64,000 nucleotides of DNA. Source: Collimonas fungivorans (GTDB taxonomy: Bacteria; Pseudomonadota; Gammaproteobacteria; Burkholderiales; Burkholderiaceae_D). The first letter of the stretch is position 1. The number at the start of each line of letters is the position of its first letter. The notes under the pieces were generated by a model. It worked only from the letters and a program-made list of their open reading frames with translations. It was not told the DNA's origin and did no database searches. Of this stretch, positions 9,713 to 18,564 are shown piece by piece. Location: NCBI RefSeq assembly GCF_001584145.1, contig NZ_CP013232.1:1364001-1428000 (forward strand). The letters run 5' to 3'. The translations under genes were made by a program, and so were the position numbers.

Positions 9713-10636
9713 CTACTTATATAAAACGTCCCAGGATACGGTAGCTATCAGATGCTCTGGAACGCCTAGTGCTTCTATTGCAGCCTGTTTTTTCGGTTTT
9801 TCCTTCTCGTTGCGGCAAGCCACCGTCCAGTGTGTAGTGGATACGTCGGTCGCTTTGACAATTGCCTGTAAATAGGGCAAATCCACTACAGACAATGAGT
9901 GGCCTAGTACGAAGATTTTTTTTATTTTTCCGGATTTTGCGAAGAATGCTTGATTCTCCAGAATGATTTTCGTTGACGGCTTAAACGTAGCACTGAAGAA
10001 GTCATCCACAATGCCATATGCTTCAGTCACTCTAGTATCTTGATCTTCAATGTCAGGGTGATCATTTAATGATTTTTTGGTTCCAGGGCCCCACGCATGA
10101 CCGAGCACTAATTCGGCGTCCTTATTAGCCCCCTCGCCGTGAATGTGTAAGATGTTCGCCGCTGGAATCGAATAGACGGACGCTAGCGTTGACGTGTAGT
10201 TAAAGGTTAAATAGAGTCCGTTTTTGTCGAGAGAAGATAGTCGATTTGGTGCACTTGCAGCGTCAGGAATTGTAATTTTCCGAATCCAATTTGCAAATTG
10301 AGTTCTTAAATTTCCTGATAGATCTCCGGCAATTTTTTCAATTTCATATTGAAAATCATGATGTCCTGAATCACTCCAATCGTCGGCACCATATGACGAA
10401 AGAAATTGAGAGCAATCGTCGATCATGCTATCGACGTCAGCTTCACCCAATGCCATTTCAAGATTCGCCCAATCGTTCTCTAAATCATTGTCGTTGCGCG
10501 TGGGGAGGTACGCTTCGATATGCTCGAATAGGTCGCGATCTTCTTGCTCAACAAACGCCCTGAAGTCGCGGTAATTAGAGCGAATTTCATGGTGCAGATC
10601 GAAGCCATTACCAATGATATATAGAGCTGTATCCAT
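9713..10636 (-). CDS. AbiH-family abortive-infection protein
   Basis: A 307-residue cytoplasmic protein whose start, LYIIGNGFDLHHEIRSNYRDF, is the signature of the AbiH family (phage abortive infection, first described in Lactococcus). Further typical blocks are NDWANLEMALGEAD, LYLTFNYTSTL followed by the NILHIHGEG motif, LVLGHAWGPG, and FVLGHSLSVVDLPYL near the C-terminus. The NGxD and IHG / GHS pattern recalls a nucleotide- or NAD-binding SIR2-like fold, as noted for AbiH homologues. It is full length and sits alone beside a repeat-rich intergenic region, consistent with a single-gene defence cargo. Membership is clear by motif; phage resistance is inferred. Confidence 0.85.
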   Translation of the reverse strand: MDTALYIIGNGFDLHHEIRSNYRDFRAFVEQEDRDLFEHIEAYLPTRNDNDLENDWANLEMALGEADVDSMIDDCSQFLSSYGADDWSDSGHHDFQYEIEKIAGDLSGNLRTQFANWIRKITIPDAASAPNRLSSLDKNGLYLTFNYTSTLASVYSIPAANILHIHGEGANKDAELVLGHAWGPGTKKSLNDHPDIEDQDTRVTEAYGIVDDFFSATFKPSTKIILENQAFFAKSGKIKKIFVLGHSLSVVDLPYLQAIVKATDVSTTHWTVACRNEKEKPKKQAAIEALGVPEHLIATVSWDVLYK

Positions 10637-11243
10637 TCGGCATCAACTATAGAATTGAAAGATATAGATATTAGGCAACTTTACGCCCTTAAAGTAGTAA
10701 ATCGCTAAAATAAAGTACCCCCTCGGGGAAAACATAACCTTCATAACCTTTTGCTGGAAATGGCTGAAAATCCTTACTGCATAAGGCTTTGCAAGATTCA
10801 GCAAACTATAACTTCGGGATAACCTTGGCATAACTAGGTTATAAAGTTAAAGATAATTCTTATAAAAATAAATAACTATATAAATCAATAGCTTAGGGTC
10901 TGGTTATGTTTTCGGTTATCAAAAGTTATAGTTCAACCATAACCACCAAAATCTATATAAAACAAAGGCTTACAGTATAGGAAGTCCCTAGGTTATAAAG
11001 GTTATGCTTTCCCCGAGGTCAAACCTGAAATCGGTTTTCCATCGCCGACGCCAGAACTCCCTTTTTACCCCTCACGCGTGCGTCATTTTGCGTCACTTTT
11101 TTGCGACGTATTTTCGCCCCTTCGACGCTAGGTTTCTCCTATGTGCGTCACTTCAACAAAATTTGAGTCGAAACCGCCCAATTTAGCGGGCAGGCGTGGC
11201 GGGGGGATGACTGCGTGCGCCAGCTCTCAGTCTCGTTTCTATA
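10637..11243. other. AT-rich iteron region, possible origin or control region
   Basis: Six hundred bases without a credible gene. Nine copies of GGTTAT or its complement ATAACC occur between 10734 and 11005 (10734, 10743, 10819, 10837, 10902, 10914, 10939, 10991, 11000). They are enclosed by a 21-base inverted repeat, 10721-10741 versus 10998-11018, identical except at one base, each arm reading CCTCGGGGAAA from the outside. Iterons plus flanking inverted repeats in AT-rich DNA resemble a replication origin or multi-site operator of a satellite or plasmid. No replication gene lies next to it. The part after 11030 is GC-richer, with repeated GCGTCA and TGCGTCACTT words. Confidence 0.55.
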
Positions 11244-12074
11244 TCAGGAAGAAATTCGGGGTGAAAATCCAATGAAATCTAAATCGGCCAGTTCCTTTAT
11301 TGTTCGGGTACGGGCATGTGCTTCATTTGGCAAAACTGTATTCTTAATTGAAAGATCTAAAATTCCCGCAATTCCAGTGTGATATGCAACAGCGCCTTCA
11401 ATGCTAGAACAATTCACCGCGAAAACTCTTCCTTGACTGTCGAATACTGGGCCGCCGCTTGTTCCCCCATAGATTGGTACGTCCGATTCATAGCAGGGAA
11501 AAGGAAGCATTACCCTGTCCCGCCCATTTGGGTAGTACTCGCGCAAAATACCCCCCGTAATCCTTGACCGCCAGGTCATCCTCACTTCTCGTTGCGGATC
11601 TTGCGCAAAGTAGCCGCTAAATTCAAAGGTCGATTTATGCATGGGCGAGCCTACTTCGTTCGTTAAGTTTTGTTCACTCCCGTGGAATGCATGTGTTGCG
11701 ATAGATGTTCCAATAGCAGGGACTTCTAGCGTAAGCGCCAACGCCATTGTTGGAATATCGTCTTCAGCTTGATTGGTAAATTGAGTAGTTTCGGACAGAG
11801 CAAGATCATAGATGGGATGAAACGAAGTGTGCTGAAGTGGTCGAACAATCATGCCGACCCCATCCATCATCTGTATCGCTGCGATCATTCCTTTATCCAC
11901 TCCATCCTGACCAATGTTTTCGCGGATAACGTGCGCAGCTGTTATTAGTACGCCGGTCTGAGTGATGAAGAATCCTGTTCCGATTAATTTTCCTTCGCCC
12001 GGGGGCGATAAGGTAAACAGTGGAACAATTGCTCCCCAAACTATGTGCGCAGTCTCATTGGTGATGGTCGGCAT
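11244..12074 (-). CDS. trypsin-like (S1/V8-type) serine protease
   Basis: A 276-residue predicted peptidase without a signal peptide, so probably cytoplasmic. The catalytic triad is visible: His48 in GVLITAAHV, Asp90 in HPIYDLAL and Ser206 in YGGTSGGPVFD. The N-terminal GKLIGTGFFIT matches the first barrel strand. GAGGA nine bases upstream supports ATG 12074. It follows the small gene ending at 12102 by 27 bases on the same strand, and both lie downstream of a perfect LexA box, so the pair is probably one SOS-induced operon. Trypsin-like proteases occur in several phage-defence modules; that role is inferred from island context. Confidence 0.8.
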   Translation of the reverse strand: MPTITNETAHIVWGAIVPLFTLSPPGEGKLIGTGFFITQTGVLITAAHVIRENIGQDGVDKGMIAAIQMMDGVGMIVRPLQHTSFHPIYDLALSETTQFTNQAEDDIPTMALALTLEVPAIGTSIATHAFHGSEQNLTNEVGSPMHKSTFEFSGYFAQDPQREVRMTWRSRITGGILREYYPNGRDRVMLPFPCYESDVPIYGGTSGGPVFDSQGRVFAVNCSSIEGAVAYHTGIAGILDLSIKNTVLPNEAHARTRTIKELADLDFIGFSPRISS

Positions 12075-12101
12075 ATTAGGGAAATCCTCGTAATTGCAAA
12101 A

Positions 12102-12410
12102 TTAGATACGATGATACGCCTCGTAGATCATGGAGAACGCGCAGGCAATTGCGCTTGATTCGCCAAAATCAACCTGCTCGTCATTCAGCGGGTATTTGAA
12201 AACCCCAGAGTGCTTAATCAAATTGATGTATGCCGGTTGTAGATCTTTCGAACTGTTCAATTCAGCCAAAACCTCGTCTTCAATGGAATGGATTAGTCGC
12301 CAGGTGAGAGGGAGCCCCTCCGTGCGATGGCGGGCGACTGCCGTGTAGATAATTGGCTTGGCGCGGGCAATCACTGCATCAAATTCGTTCATGTCGGTAA
12401 GGCGCATCAT
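12102..12410 (-). CDS. small hypothetical protein, first gene of the LexA-box protease operon
   Basis: A protein of about 102 residues with no recognised family. It is mostly helical and acidic, with MNEFDAVIARAKPIIYTAVARHRT at the start and FSMIYEAYHRI at the end. The frame runs up to 12443, but that start lies inside the LexA operator at 12430-12449. ATG 12410 or 12407, preceded by TTGGGGAAA, is therefore chosen. It is followed after 27 bases by the trypsin-like protease. It may be a substrate, regulator or adaptor of the protease. Confidence 0.6.
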   Translation of the reverse strand: MMRLTDMNEFDAVIARAKPIIYTAVARHRTEGLPLTWRLIHSIEDEVLAELNSSKDLQPAYINLIKHSGVFKYPLNDEQVDFGESSAIACAFSMIYEAYHRI

Positions 12411-12429
12411 TTTCCCCAAAGTGCAAATG

Positions 12430-12449
12430 TACTGTATGTACATACAGTA
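12430..12449. promoter_or_regulatory. perfect LexA (SOS) box
   Basis: TACTGTATGTACATACAGTA is a perfect 20-bp palindrome fitting the CTGT-N8-ACAG LexA operator used in E. coli and in beta-proteobacteria, including the flanking TA. It lies 20 bases upstream of the small gene at 12102-12410. The vgrG gene on the other side starts 229 bases away and could also be affected. Repression by LexA with release after DNA damage is inferred. Confidence 0.85.
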
Positions 12450-12677
12450 TAAACGCTTATCGTCTTTTTGCTACCCGGGTTAGAACAGTCTTGCTGTCGC
12501 AGATTGCCAACAAGAGTGTGAACTCTTGCAAAATTCGCTATTCGTTAATATTTCTCCTTGGTAACTAAAGACATAGGCAGTTATGATTTAGTGAAATATT
12601 TATCAAGTAAAATGCCAATAGAGTTTGTTGTTAAAAAATCATAATGATGACGTTGATTTAGTTTCCAGGGGCCTCGC

Positions 12678-15338
12678 ATGAGCAGTGTGTTCAAGTCTTT
12701 GATAATGGGGCGTCAGCATGGCCGCATATTGCGGCTCTCTTTCCCGCATGATGATGGTCCACAAGCCCAACTCCTGGTCAACAAACTCGATGGAATAGAA
12801 AGCCTGTCTCGCGACTTCGAATTCAACGTCGAATTGATATCTGACGATCCGGCATTGGCGCTCAAGGACCTGCAAGGCAAGCTGTTCAGCGTAGAGCTGG
12901 TGCGGGCAGATGGCAGCCTTCGATATTTCAGCGGTTTTTGTTTTGAGTTCCGTTTGACCAGGACCGATGGCGCCATCACGTTCTACCAAACCAAGCTGGG
13001 TCCGTGGCTGCAGTATCTGCGGCTGCGTAAAGACAATTACATTTTTCACGGCAAGACGCTACGCGAGCAGACGGAAAACATTTTCAGCGACTACGGCACC
13101 CATCCCGACTGGGATTTTCAAGTTCGCGGTGAAGATGCTGTAATGACGGACGCCTGTCAGTTCGGCGAGAGTGATCACAATTATTTGCATCGTCGCTGGG
13201 AGGCCGCCGGCTGGTCGTACTGGTACGAACATACCGAAAAGGGTCACAAGCTGATCCTGACCGACGATACCACACGGGCCGCGGCCGTCGACAATGGCCC
13301 CGACATACGCTTCCAACGCCACGGCGGCGCGACCGAAGAAGACGGCATAGGCGACTGGTCGCCGGTGCGGCAGATCGTGCCAGGCAATGTCACGCTGGCG
13401 GGATTCAATTTCAAAAGGCCCGTTCCGGTCAGCGCAGGCGTACCGACCCTGAACAAGCAAGGCAACGTCCTTGATATCGAGTCCTATGAATATACCGGCG
13501 CCTATGGCGCCAAGGATGCCGGGGATGCGGATAAATTGGCGCGGCTGCGCATGGAAGAAATCGAAGCGGCCGGCAAGCACTTCGAGGCGGCAGGCAATAA
13601 CCGCTCGGTCCTCCCTGGGCGTTATTTTCGTCTGACCAGCCACTTTGCCTTCAATCCCTTCGGCAGCAATGAAGAGGCCGGGAAGAGTGAGTTCCTGATC
13701 CTGTCGGTTCATCATGTAGCCATCAACAATTACCTGCAGCAGGCCGATGAAAAGGCAGACTATAGCAACCGCTTGACCTGCATCCGCAAAATGATTCCAT
13801 GGCGGCCAGGCCGCGGTTTCAATAGTGCCGCCACTACAATCCTGGGGCCGCAAACCGCCACGGTAGTCGGTCCCTCCGGACCGGACAGCATCCACACCGA
13901 TGAATACGGCAGGATCCGTGTGCAGTTCCATTGGGACCGCATCGGCAACAACGACGAAAAGAGTTCGGCCTGGGTGCGTGTCGCCAGTTCGTGGGCCGGC
14001 AGCCAGCTCGGCGCCAAAGCGATTCCCCGGGTTGGCGCCGAAGTGATCGTGATGTGGCTGGACGGTAATCCGGACCGCCCGCTGGTGACTGGCGCTGTCT
14101 ATAACCAGCGCAATATGCCGCCATGGAAACTGGCGACGCAACAGGCGTTGATGGGATTGCGCAGCCGCGAGCTGACGCCCAACGGTGGCAACGCCGCCGG
14201 CGGCCGCAGCAATCACCTGATCCTGGATGATACTAACGCCAAGATCCAGGCGCAGCTCAAGAGCGACCATCAGCACAGTCAGCTAAGTTTAGGCAACATC
14301 ACCCGTATCGAAGACAATGCGGGCCGCAAAGATGCGCGTGGCGAAGGCTGGGAGCTGCGCACTGACGGCCATGGCGTGGCGCGTTCGGCCAAGGGCATGC
14401 TGATTACCACCGAGGGCCGTGGCAACGCAGCGTCGCACATGAAAGACATGGGTGAGACTGTACAACGGCTGACATCTGCGCGCGACCAGCATGAGACTCT
14501 GGCAGAGATGGCGCAGCAGGCGGGTGCCCAGGACAAACAGGGGCAGCAAGCCGACATCGCGAAAATTCTTAAAGCCCAGAATGATGCGGTGAAAGGCAAT
14601 GGCACAGGCAGCGACAGCACTTTCCCTGAATTGTCGGAACCGCACCTGGTGCTGGCCAGCCCCGCCGGTATCGAGTCCACCACCAGTGGTAGCACCCATA
14701 TTGCCAGTGGTGACCATACCGCCATCACAACGGGCAAGAGCCTGTCGATTGTCAGCGGTGGCAGTTTGTTTGCCAGCATCCGCCAGACATTCCGGTTGTT
14801 TGTTCAAAAGGCTGGAATCAAGATGGTGGCTGCAGCCGGTGACATCGAGGTACAGACGCTGACCGATAGCATCAACCTCCTGGCAAAACTGAACATCAGC
14901 CAAACCGCGAATCGCATCACGATCACGGCTAAGGAAGAAGTGATGATTAATGGCGGCGGTAGTTACGCCAAGTTCAACGCCGGCGGAATCGAGCATGGCA
15001 CCAATGGCGCCTATGTTGCGTATGGCGCGACGCACAGTTTGCCAGGCGCAAAAAATCTACCCGTGGTCATCAACCCTACGACAGCGGAAATAAACGGCCA
15101 TAGCGCGCAATTTGTTCTGAAGTCGACTAAGGGCAAGCCGCTAGCGAACTATCCCTATGTCATGGAATCCGCTGAAGGACATCGTTTTGAAGGTTTTACA
15201 GACAAGGATGGGAAAACTGAGCGTGCCTATACGCCACAGGCAGTCAAATTTTCTGTAAAGAAGAACCCAAAAATCGTGGACAACGATATTCAAACACCTG
15301 AAAGAGCAGACCGGGATCATGACGAATTCGACGAATGA
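12678..15338 (+). CDS. vgrG: type VI secretion spike protein VgrG
   Basis: An 886-residue trimeric spike that tips the T6SS needle and carries effectors. The N-terminal gp27-like part starts LIMGRQHGRILRLSFPHDDG. The gp5 OB-fold follows around residue 400 (HTDEYGRIRVQFHWDRIG, SSAWVRVASSWAGSQLG, VGAEVIVMWLDGNPDRPLVT), then the NHLILDDT region and a DUF2345-type beta-prism. A tail of about 90 residues (SAQFVLKSTKGKPLANYPYV ... GHRFEGFTDKDGKTERAY) looks like an Ig/transthyretin-like effector-docking fold. The next gene starts 20 bases inside this one, so the pair is translationally coupled. No core tss genes are nearby; it is an orphan vgrG cassette relying on a T6SS elsewhere. Confidence 0.93.
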   Translation: MSSVFKSLIMGRQHGRILRLSFPHDDGPQAQLLVNKLDGIESLSRDFEFNVELISDDPALALKDLQGKLFSVELVRADGSLRYFSGFCFEFRLTRTDGAITFYQTKLGPWLQYLRLRKDNYIFHGKTLREQTENIFSDYGTHPDWDFQVRGEDAVMTDACQFGESDHNYLHRRWEAAGWSYWYEHTEKGHKLILTDDTTRAAAVDNGPDIRFQRHGGATEEDGIGDWSPVRQIVPGNVTLAGFNFKRPVPVSAGVPTLNKQGNVLDIESYEYTGAYGAKDAGDADKLARLRMEEIEAAGKHFEAAGNNRSVLPGRYFRLTSHFAFNPFGSNEEAGKSEFLILSVHHVAINNYLQQADEKADYSNRLTCIRKMIPWRPGRGFNSAATTILGPQTATVVGPSGPDSIHTDEYGRIRVQFHWDRIGNNDEKSSAWVRVASSWAGSQLGAKAIPRVGAEVIVMWLDGNPDRPLVTGAVYNQRNMPPWKLATQQALMGLRSRELTPNGGNAAGGRSNHLILDDTNAKIQAQLKSDHQHSQLSLGNITRIEDNAGRKDARGEGWELRTDGHGVARSAKGMLITTEGRGNAASHMKDMGETVQRLTSARDQHETLAEMAQQAGAQDKQGQQADIAKILKAQNDAVKGNGTGSDSTFPELSEPHLVLASPAGIESTTSGSTHIASGDHTAITTGKSLSIVSGGSLFASIRQTFRLFVQKAGIKMVAAAGDIEVQTLTDSINLLAKLNISQTANRITITAKEEVMINGGGSYAKFNAGGIEHGTNGAYVAYGATHSLPGAKNLPVVINPTTAEINGHSAQFVLKSTKGKPLANYPYVMESAEGHRFEGFTDKDGKTERAYTPQAVKFSVKKNPKIVDNDIQTPERADRDHDEFDE

Positions 15339-16254
15339 GCCACTAGGCACAACGACGGCTGACAAAGATCATACGAAAGTCGAAGAGGTAGCCGTCGCAT
15401 GTGCATGTAACCGCGATATCACGCTGGACGAATTGCGAGAGGCATATCCTGAACGGAAAAAGGAAGTTTTAGAAAAATTTCTTCCCGACTTAAATGCAAC
15501 GCTGACGACCTATGAGATAACCAGTTGCCTGAAAAAGGTTCATTTTTTGGCTCAGGTAGGACATGAATCGTCAGAGTTTCTTTTCACGGCAGAGATACTC
15601 AAGAAAGGCGTTGACGAAAAAGATGTCTATGACGGTTACAAAGGTCGAGGCCTAGTACAGCTGACGTGGAAGAAAAACTATACGTCCTATGGTACTGCCG
15701 TGAAAACTGATTTTCTTGACGCAAACAAGGTCAAACTTGAGGAAGTAAAGTGGGCAACAGATTCAGCTGGCTGGTATTGGAGAAATGCCGGAAGTGGACA
15801 CGATATCGACTTAAATCCATTTGCGGATCAAAATGATATCGTCTATATATCGGCGGCTATCAATGGGGGATTTAACGGCTATGAAGGCAAATCAACGTCT
15901 CGGCTGAAGCTGTTAAAAAACGCCGTCGCCGCCTTGCACGTTAAAGCTTGCCCACAACTCGAAGCACTATTTAGCACCTTCCCTGAGGCCGAGAAATTTG
16001 ACTATGATTCGTATCCACTAGAAAAAAGCAATGCTTACGACGTTCACGATATGTCATTTGCTTGGGGATATTGGCACGATCCAAAGTCAAAGATGGAAGG
16101 TGTAAAAAAGGATTCAGCACAAGCAAAAATTGGCTATAGTCGATATCTTGAACTACTTGAATCCCACCCATCAAAGGCAAAACTTGGGCGGTTTGGCATG
16201 ACGCGGGCTAATATGAAGAAGCACGCGGAAAAACGAGTCGGTGAATTGCCATAA
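15319..16254 (+). CDS. T6SS effector, GH19-family (chitinase/lysozyme-like) peptidoglycan hydrolase
   Basis: A 311-residue protein with the glycoside-hydrolase 19 signature. HFLAQVGHESSEF carries the catalytic Glu, YKGRGLVQLTWKKNY is the substrate-cleft motif, and AAINGGFNGYEGKSTSRL is the third conserved block. There is no signal peptide, as expected for delivery by VgrG into the target periplasm. The C-terminal ~90 residues (HDMSFAWGYWHDPKSKMEG...) are unfamiliar and may be a target-specific extension. ATG 15319 overlaps the end of vgrG and has GGGA upstream. A signal-peptide protein follows directly and is the likely immunity protein. Confidence 0.85.
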   Translation: MTNSTNEPLGTTTADKDHTKVEEVAVACACNRDITLDELREAYPERKKEVLEKFLPDLNATLTTYEITSCLKKVHFLAQVGHESSEFLFTAEILKKGVDEKDVYDGYKGRGLVQLTWKKNYTSYGTAVKTDFLDANKVKLEEVKWATDSAGWYWRNAGSGHDIDLNPFADQNDIVYISAAINGGFNGYEGKSTSRLKLLKNAVAALHVKACPQLEALFSTFPEAEKFDYDSYPLEKSNAYDVHDMSFAWGYWHDPKSKMEGVKKDSAQAKIGYSRYLELLESHPSKAKLGRFGMTRANMKKHAEKRVGELP

Positions 16255-16276
16255 GATTTTTACTAAAGGACGGTAT

Positions 16277-16786
16277 ATGAAATTTTTCGCTCCATTTTTT
16301 CTCATTTTTTTGAGCAGCTTCGCGATGGCCGATAGTCAAAAAATTGGCACCGATGTCGCTGATGAAGTGATTCGAAAAATAGATGCGGAAAAAATTGCCG
16401 ATGGCATTTATACCCCATCCGCTTTTCAGTTTATAAAAAAAGACCAAAGCACGCCGACATGTTTACTTGTCGATAAAAATAATTCAAATGCCATATTGGA
16501 GATAATGGCTCCGGAAGAAATGGAATACCCCAACTGCAACAAAATTTGGAAACCGATTATTGCAAAAGTCGGTAGCGATTATTTTGCCGCGTATAGGTAC
16601 GACGTTGAAGATCCGAAAAAAGTGTTCACTGCTTCGTACCAGCTGATAAAGATCACGAAAGATGGTTTTTACAAGTGCAAAGAAGATGATTCCATTAGTG
16701 AGCGTCTCCAGAAGAAAAAAGCGAGAACCGAAACCACAATTAAAGACGTCATTAAACTGACAGGTTGTACCCCCACCCCGTTATAA
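16277..16786 (+). CDS. periplasmic protein, probable immunity to the GH19 effector
   Basis: A 169-residue exported protein. The signal peptide MKFFAPFFLIFLSSFAMA is followed by a soluble domain with four cysteines (PTCLLVDKN, YPNCNKIW, FYKCKED, LTGCTPTPL), probably two disulfides. AAAGGA nine bases upstream supports ATG 16277. It lies 22 bases after a predicted cell-wall hydrolase, the usual order for a periplasmic self-protection protein in vgrG-effector-immunity cassettes. I do not recognise the family. AT-rich codons contrast with vgrG. Confidence 0.65.
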   Translation: MKFFAPFFLIFLSSFAMADSQKIGTDVADEVIRKIDAEKIADGIYTPSAFQFIKKDQSTPTCLLVDKNNSNAILEIMAPEEMEYPNCNKIWKPIIAKVGSDYFAAYRYDVEDPKKVFTASYQLIKITKDGFYKCKEDDSISERLQKKKARTETTIKDVIKLTGCTPTPL

Positions 16787-16844
16787 ATGAAATTGATGAT
16801 TGTAAATGGCGAATCTTTTGGGGTCAGATCAACAGGGGGGAAAT

Positions 16845-17342
16845 TTGGAAGCAGCATCTTGGGGCGTCATAGGTACGGTGGTTGGTGCAAGCGCCAGCAT
16901 AGCTACCACTGCTATCTCTAATTGGAATGCTTTTCGCCTACAAAAAGGTGCAAATGCATTGGAGCGCGCTGAGCGTGCGAGAGCCTTTCAACGTGAGAAT
17001 TTATTGAATGCGCAAGAGATTCTTCAGGATTTAATGCGTTTAATGGTGCGCACTCATTTCGCAGACATGGCTGCATATCGAGAGACACGAGAATGGGGGA
17101 AAAATATTCTCGGTGATGAAATTAGCGAAAATACTATTCTTTCAAATCGAAAAATTTCTGCGCTTATTGTACGAGTCGCCGATGATGCGTTGCGAGGACG
17201 ACTGAAAGACTTGCATGGCAAGATAAATGCTGTTAGCTCTGCAATTTCAAAAGACCAAGCGGAAAGAATGTACAGCAACCTGCCAGACGTTTATGAAAGT
17301 GCAATGGAACACTTGGGGAGTGTCCTTCGCGACAATTATTGA
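16845..17342 (+). CDS. hypothetical membrane-anchored coiled-coil protein
   Basis: About 165 residues: one N-terminal hydrophobic helix (ASWGVIGTVVGASASIATTAI), then a long charged helical region (NALERAERARAFQRENLLNAQEI...). The frame is open from ATG 16806, but a GGGGGG run four bases before TTG 16845 suggests the true start is that TTG. It follows the T6SS cassette on the same strand and ends at a perfect hairpin. Function unknown; a second immunity or adaptor role is only a guess. Confidence 0.6.
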   Translation: MEAASWGVIGTVVGASASIATTAISNWNAFRLQKGANALERAERARAFQRENLLNAQEILQDLMRLMVRTHFADMAAYRETREWGKNILGDEISENTILSNRKISALIVRVADDALRGRLKDLHGKINAVSSAISKDQAERMYSNLPDVYESAMEHLGSVLRDNY

Positions 17343-17344
17343 CC

Positions 17345-17368
17345 GGCATTGGCAATCTTGCCAATGCC
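17345..17368. terminator. hairpin after the coiled-coil gene
   Basis: GGCATTGGCAA (17345-17355), TC, TTGCCAATGCC (17358-17368): a perfect 11-base inverted repeat two bases after the stop codon of the upstream gene. There is no long T tract, so it may stabilise the transcript end rather than terminate alone. Confidence 0.55.
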
Positions 17369-17565
17369 TTTGGAAATGCCATGTCTCCTGCATCCGAACT
17401 CGTGAGACATGAATTTGTAGTAGTTCAGATTTGACCTGATAGTAGGAGTCAAATAGGTTAAAGTCCTTCGCGTTGACAATCGACCATTAGCTGCTTTTCG
17501 AAAATTCGTGCTGACTGTCTTCGACTTACACGCATGCCAATCTCACTGGATATGGGAAAACTACG

Positions 17566-18546
17566 ATGGGACGAAAATCACAAATAAATTTTCTCCAAAC
17601 TATTTTCCCGCCATTTACGAACCGTAATGTCGAACTGCTTGTTAGCAAGGCGAACGAGCATATTGCACAGCATCTGCGACAGAGCAAGTTCTATATGATT
17701 GCTGCGCGCGCGCAGGCCAGCTTCGTAAATCATCGCGTGGATCTGAAAAGAGCGACAATTTACTTGGAAATACAGGTTGGGACAGAAGTAGTCGATGCCG
17801 GTGTGGTTCACCTTGCAAAATGCAAAGAACTTCCTGACAACTGTACGGTTAAGGTTACTGACGAAGCTGTGCTTTTGGGAGGCACAAAAAAGGGCACGCA
17901 TGTAAAAGTATGGCTCACGCCTGATTCAGTGTATTGGCAAATAGCTCGTGGTAGTCCCTACTTGGAAGGCTTTACACGTCATGATCTGGTTTGTAACTAC
18001 GACCTTTTATATGTTGGTATCGCCAAGCAACAGGACAGCTATCAGCGCCTCATAAAAGATCCCCATCATGGACGCCTCAAAGTATTGTCGGAGGAACGCT
18101 CGCGAAAGCCGGGTGCTCATCCGTCTGACGAAACGATCTTATTCCTCTTCGACATAGAGCCGTTTATGATTCAAACCATAACAGCGGAAGATGACGACCA
18201 TGAGTTCTTTCAAGGAGCAATGCCCGCTAAGGTGGTCGCTGATGCTGAAAAGGCGTTCGTAAGCCTGCTGGACCCGCATTACAACGTTACGAAATTTCAG
18301 AACTATCCTAAAGGCAAAGATGGTCTATACGGGGAGGGGCTGAATAATTACGGCTACGTCCTCAACGAGAACTTCAGATTCAAGACCGCCACTGAGCTAT
18401 TCAAGGGGTTTTGGAGCGAGGCGGGCTTTGACAACCGCCAAGACTCCATTTTTGTAGAAGGGGACCAAGTCGAACTGCACTACGGGGATGCCACTGAAGA
18501 GCCTCCCATTCCAGGAGTGAAGTGTACTAACTCAGACTTGACCTGA
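17566..18546 (+). CDS. GIY-YIG-like nuclease-domain protein (putative)
   Basis: A 326-residue protein without signal or membrane segment. The middle reads CNYDLLYVGIAKQQDSYQRLI followed by DPHHGRLKVLSEE and, about 70 residues on, ADAEKAFVSLLDPHYNVTKFQ. The order YxxLYVGI-R-HxR-E-LxPxYN resembles a GIY-YIG endonuclease core (the YVGI strand, basic helix, metal-binding Glu and the asparagine loop). The N-terminal ~130 residues form an unknown beta-rich domain. It sits 18 bases before a HEPN/TOPRIM protein on the same strand, so the two may work together. The GIY-YIG call is by eye and uncertain. Confidence 0.5.
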   Translation: MGRKSQINFLQTIFPPFTNRNVELLVSKANEHIAQHLRQSKFYMIAARAQASFVNHRVDLKRATIYLEIQVGTEVVDAGVVHLAKCKELPDNCTVKVTDEAVLLGGTKKGTHVKVWLTPDSVYWQIARGSPYLEGFTRHDLVCNYDLLYVGIAKQQDSYQRLIKDPHHGRLKVLSEERSRKPGAHPSDETILFLFDIEPFMIQTITAEDDDHEFFQGAMPAKVVADAEKAFVSLLDPHYNVTKFQNYPKGKDGLYGEGLNNYGYVLNENFRFKTATELFKGFWSEAGFDNRQDSIFVEGDQVELHYGDATEEPPIPGVKCTNSDLT

Positions 18547-18564
18547 CACAATCTGTCAATATAC

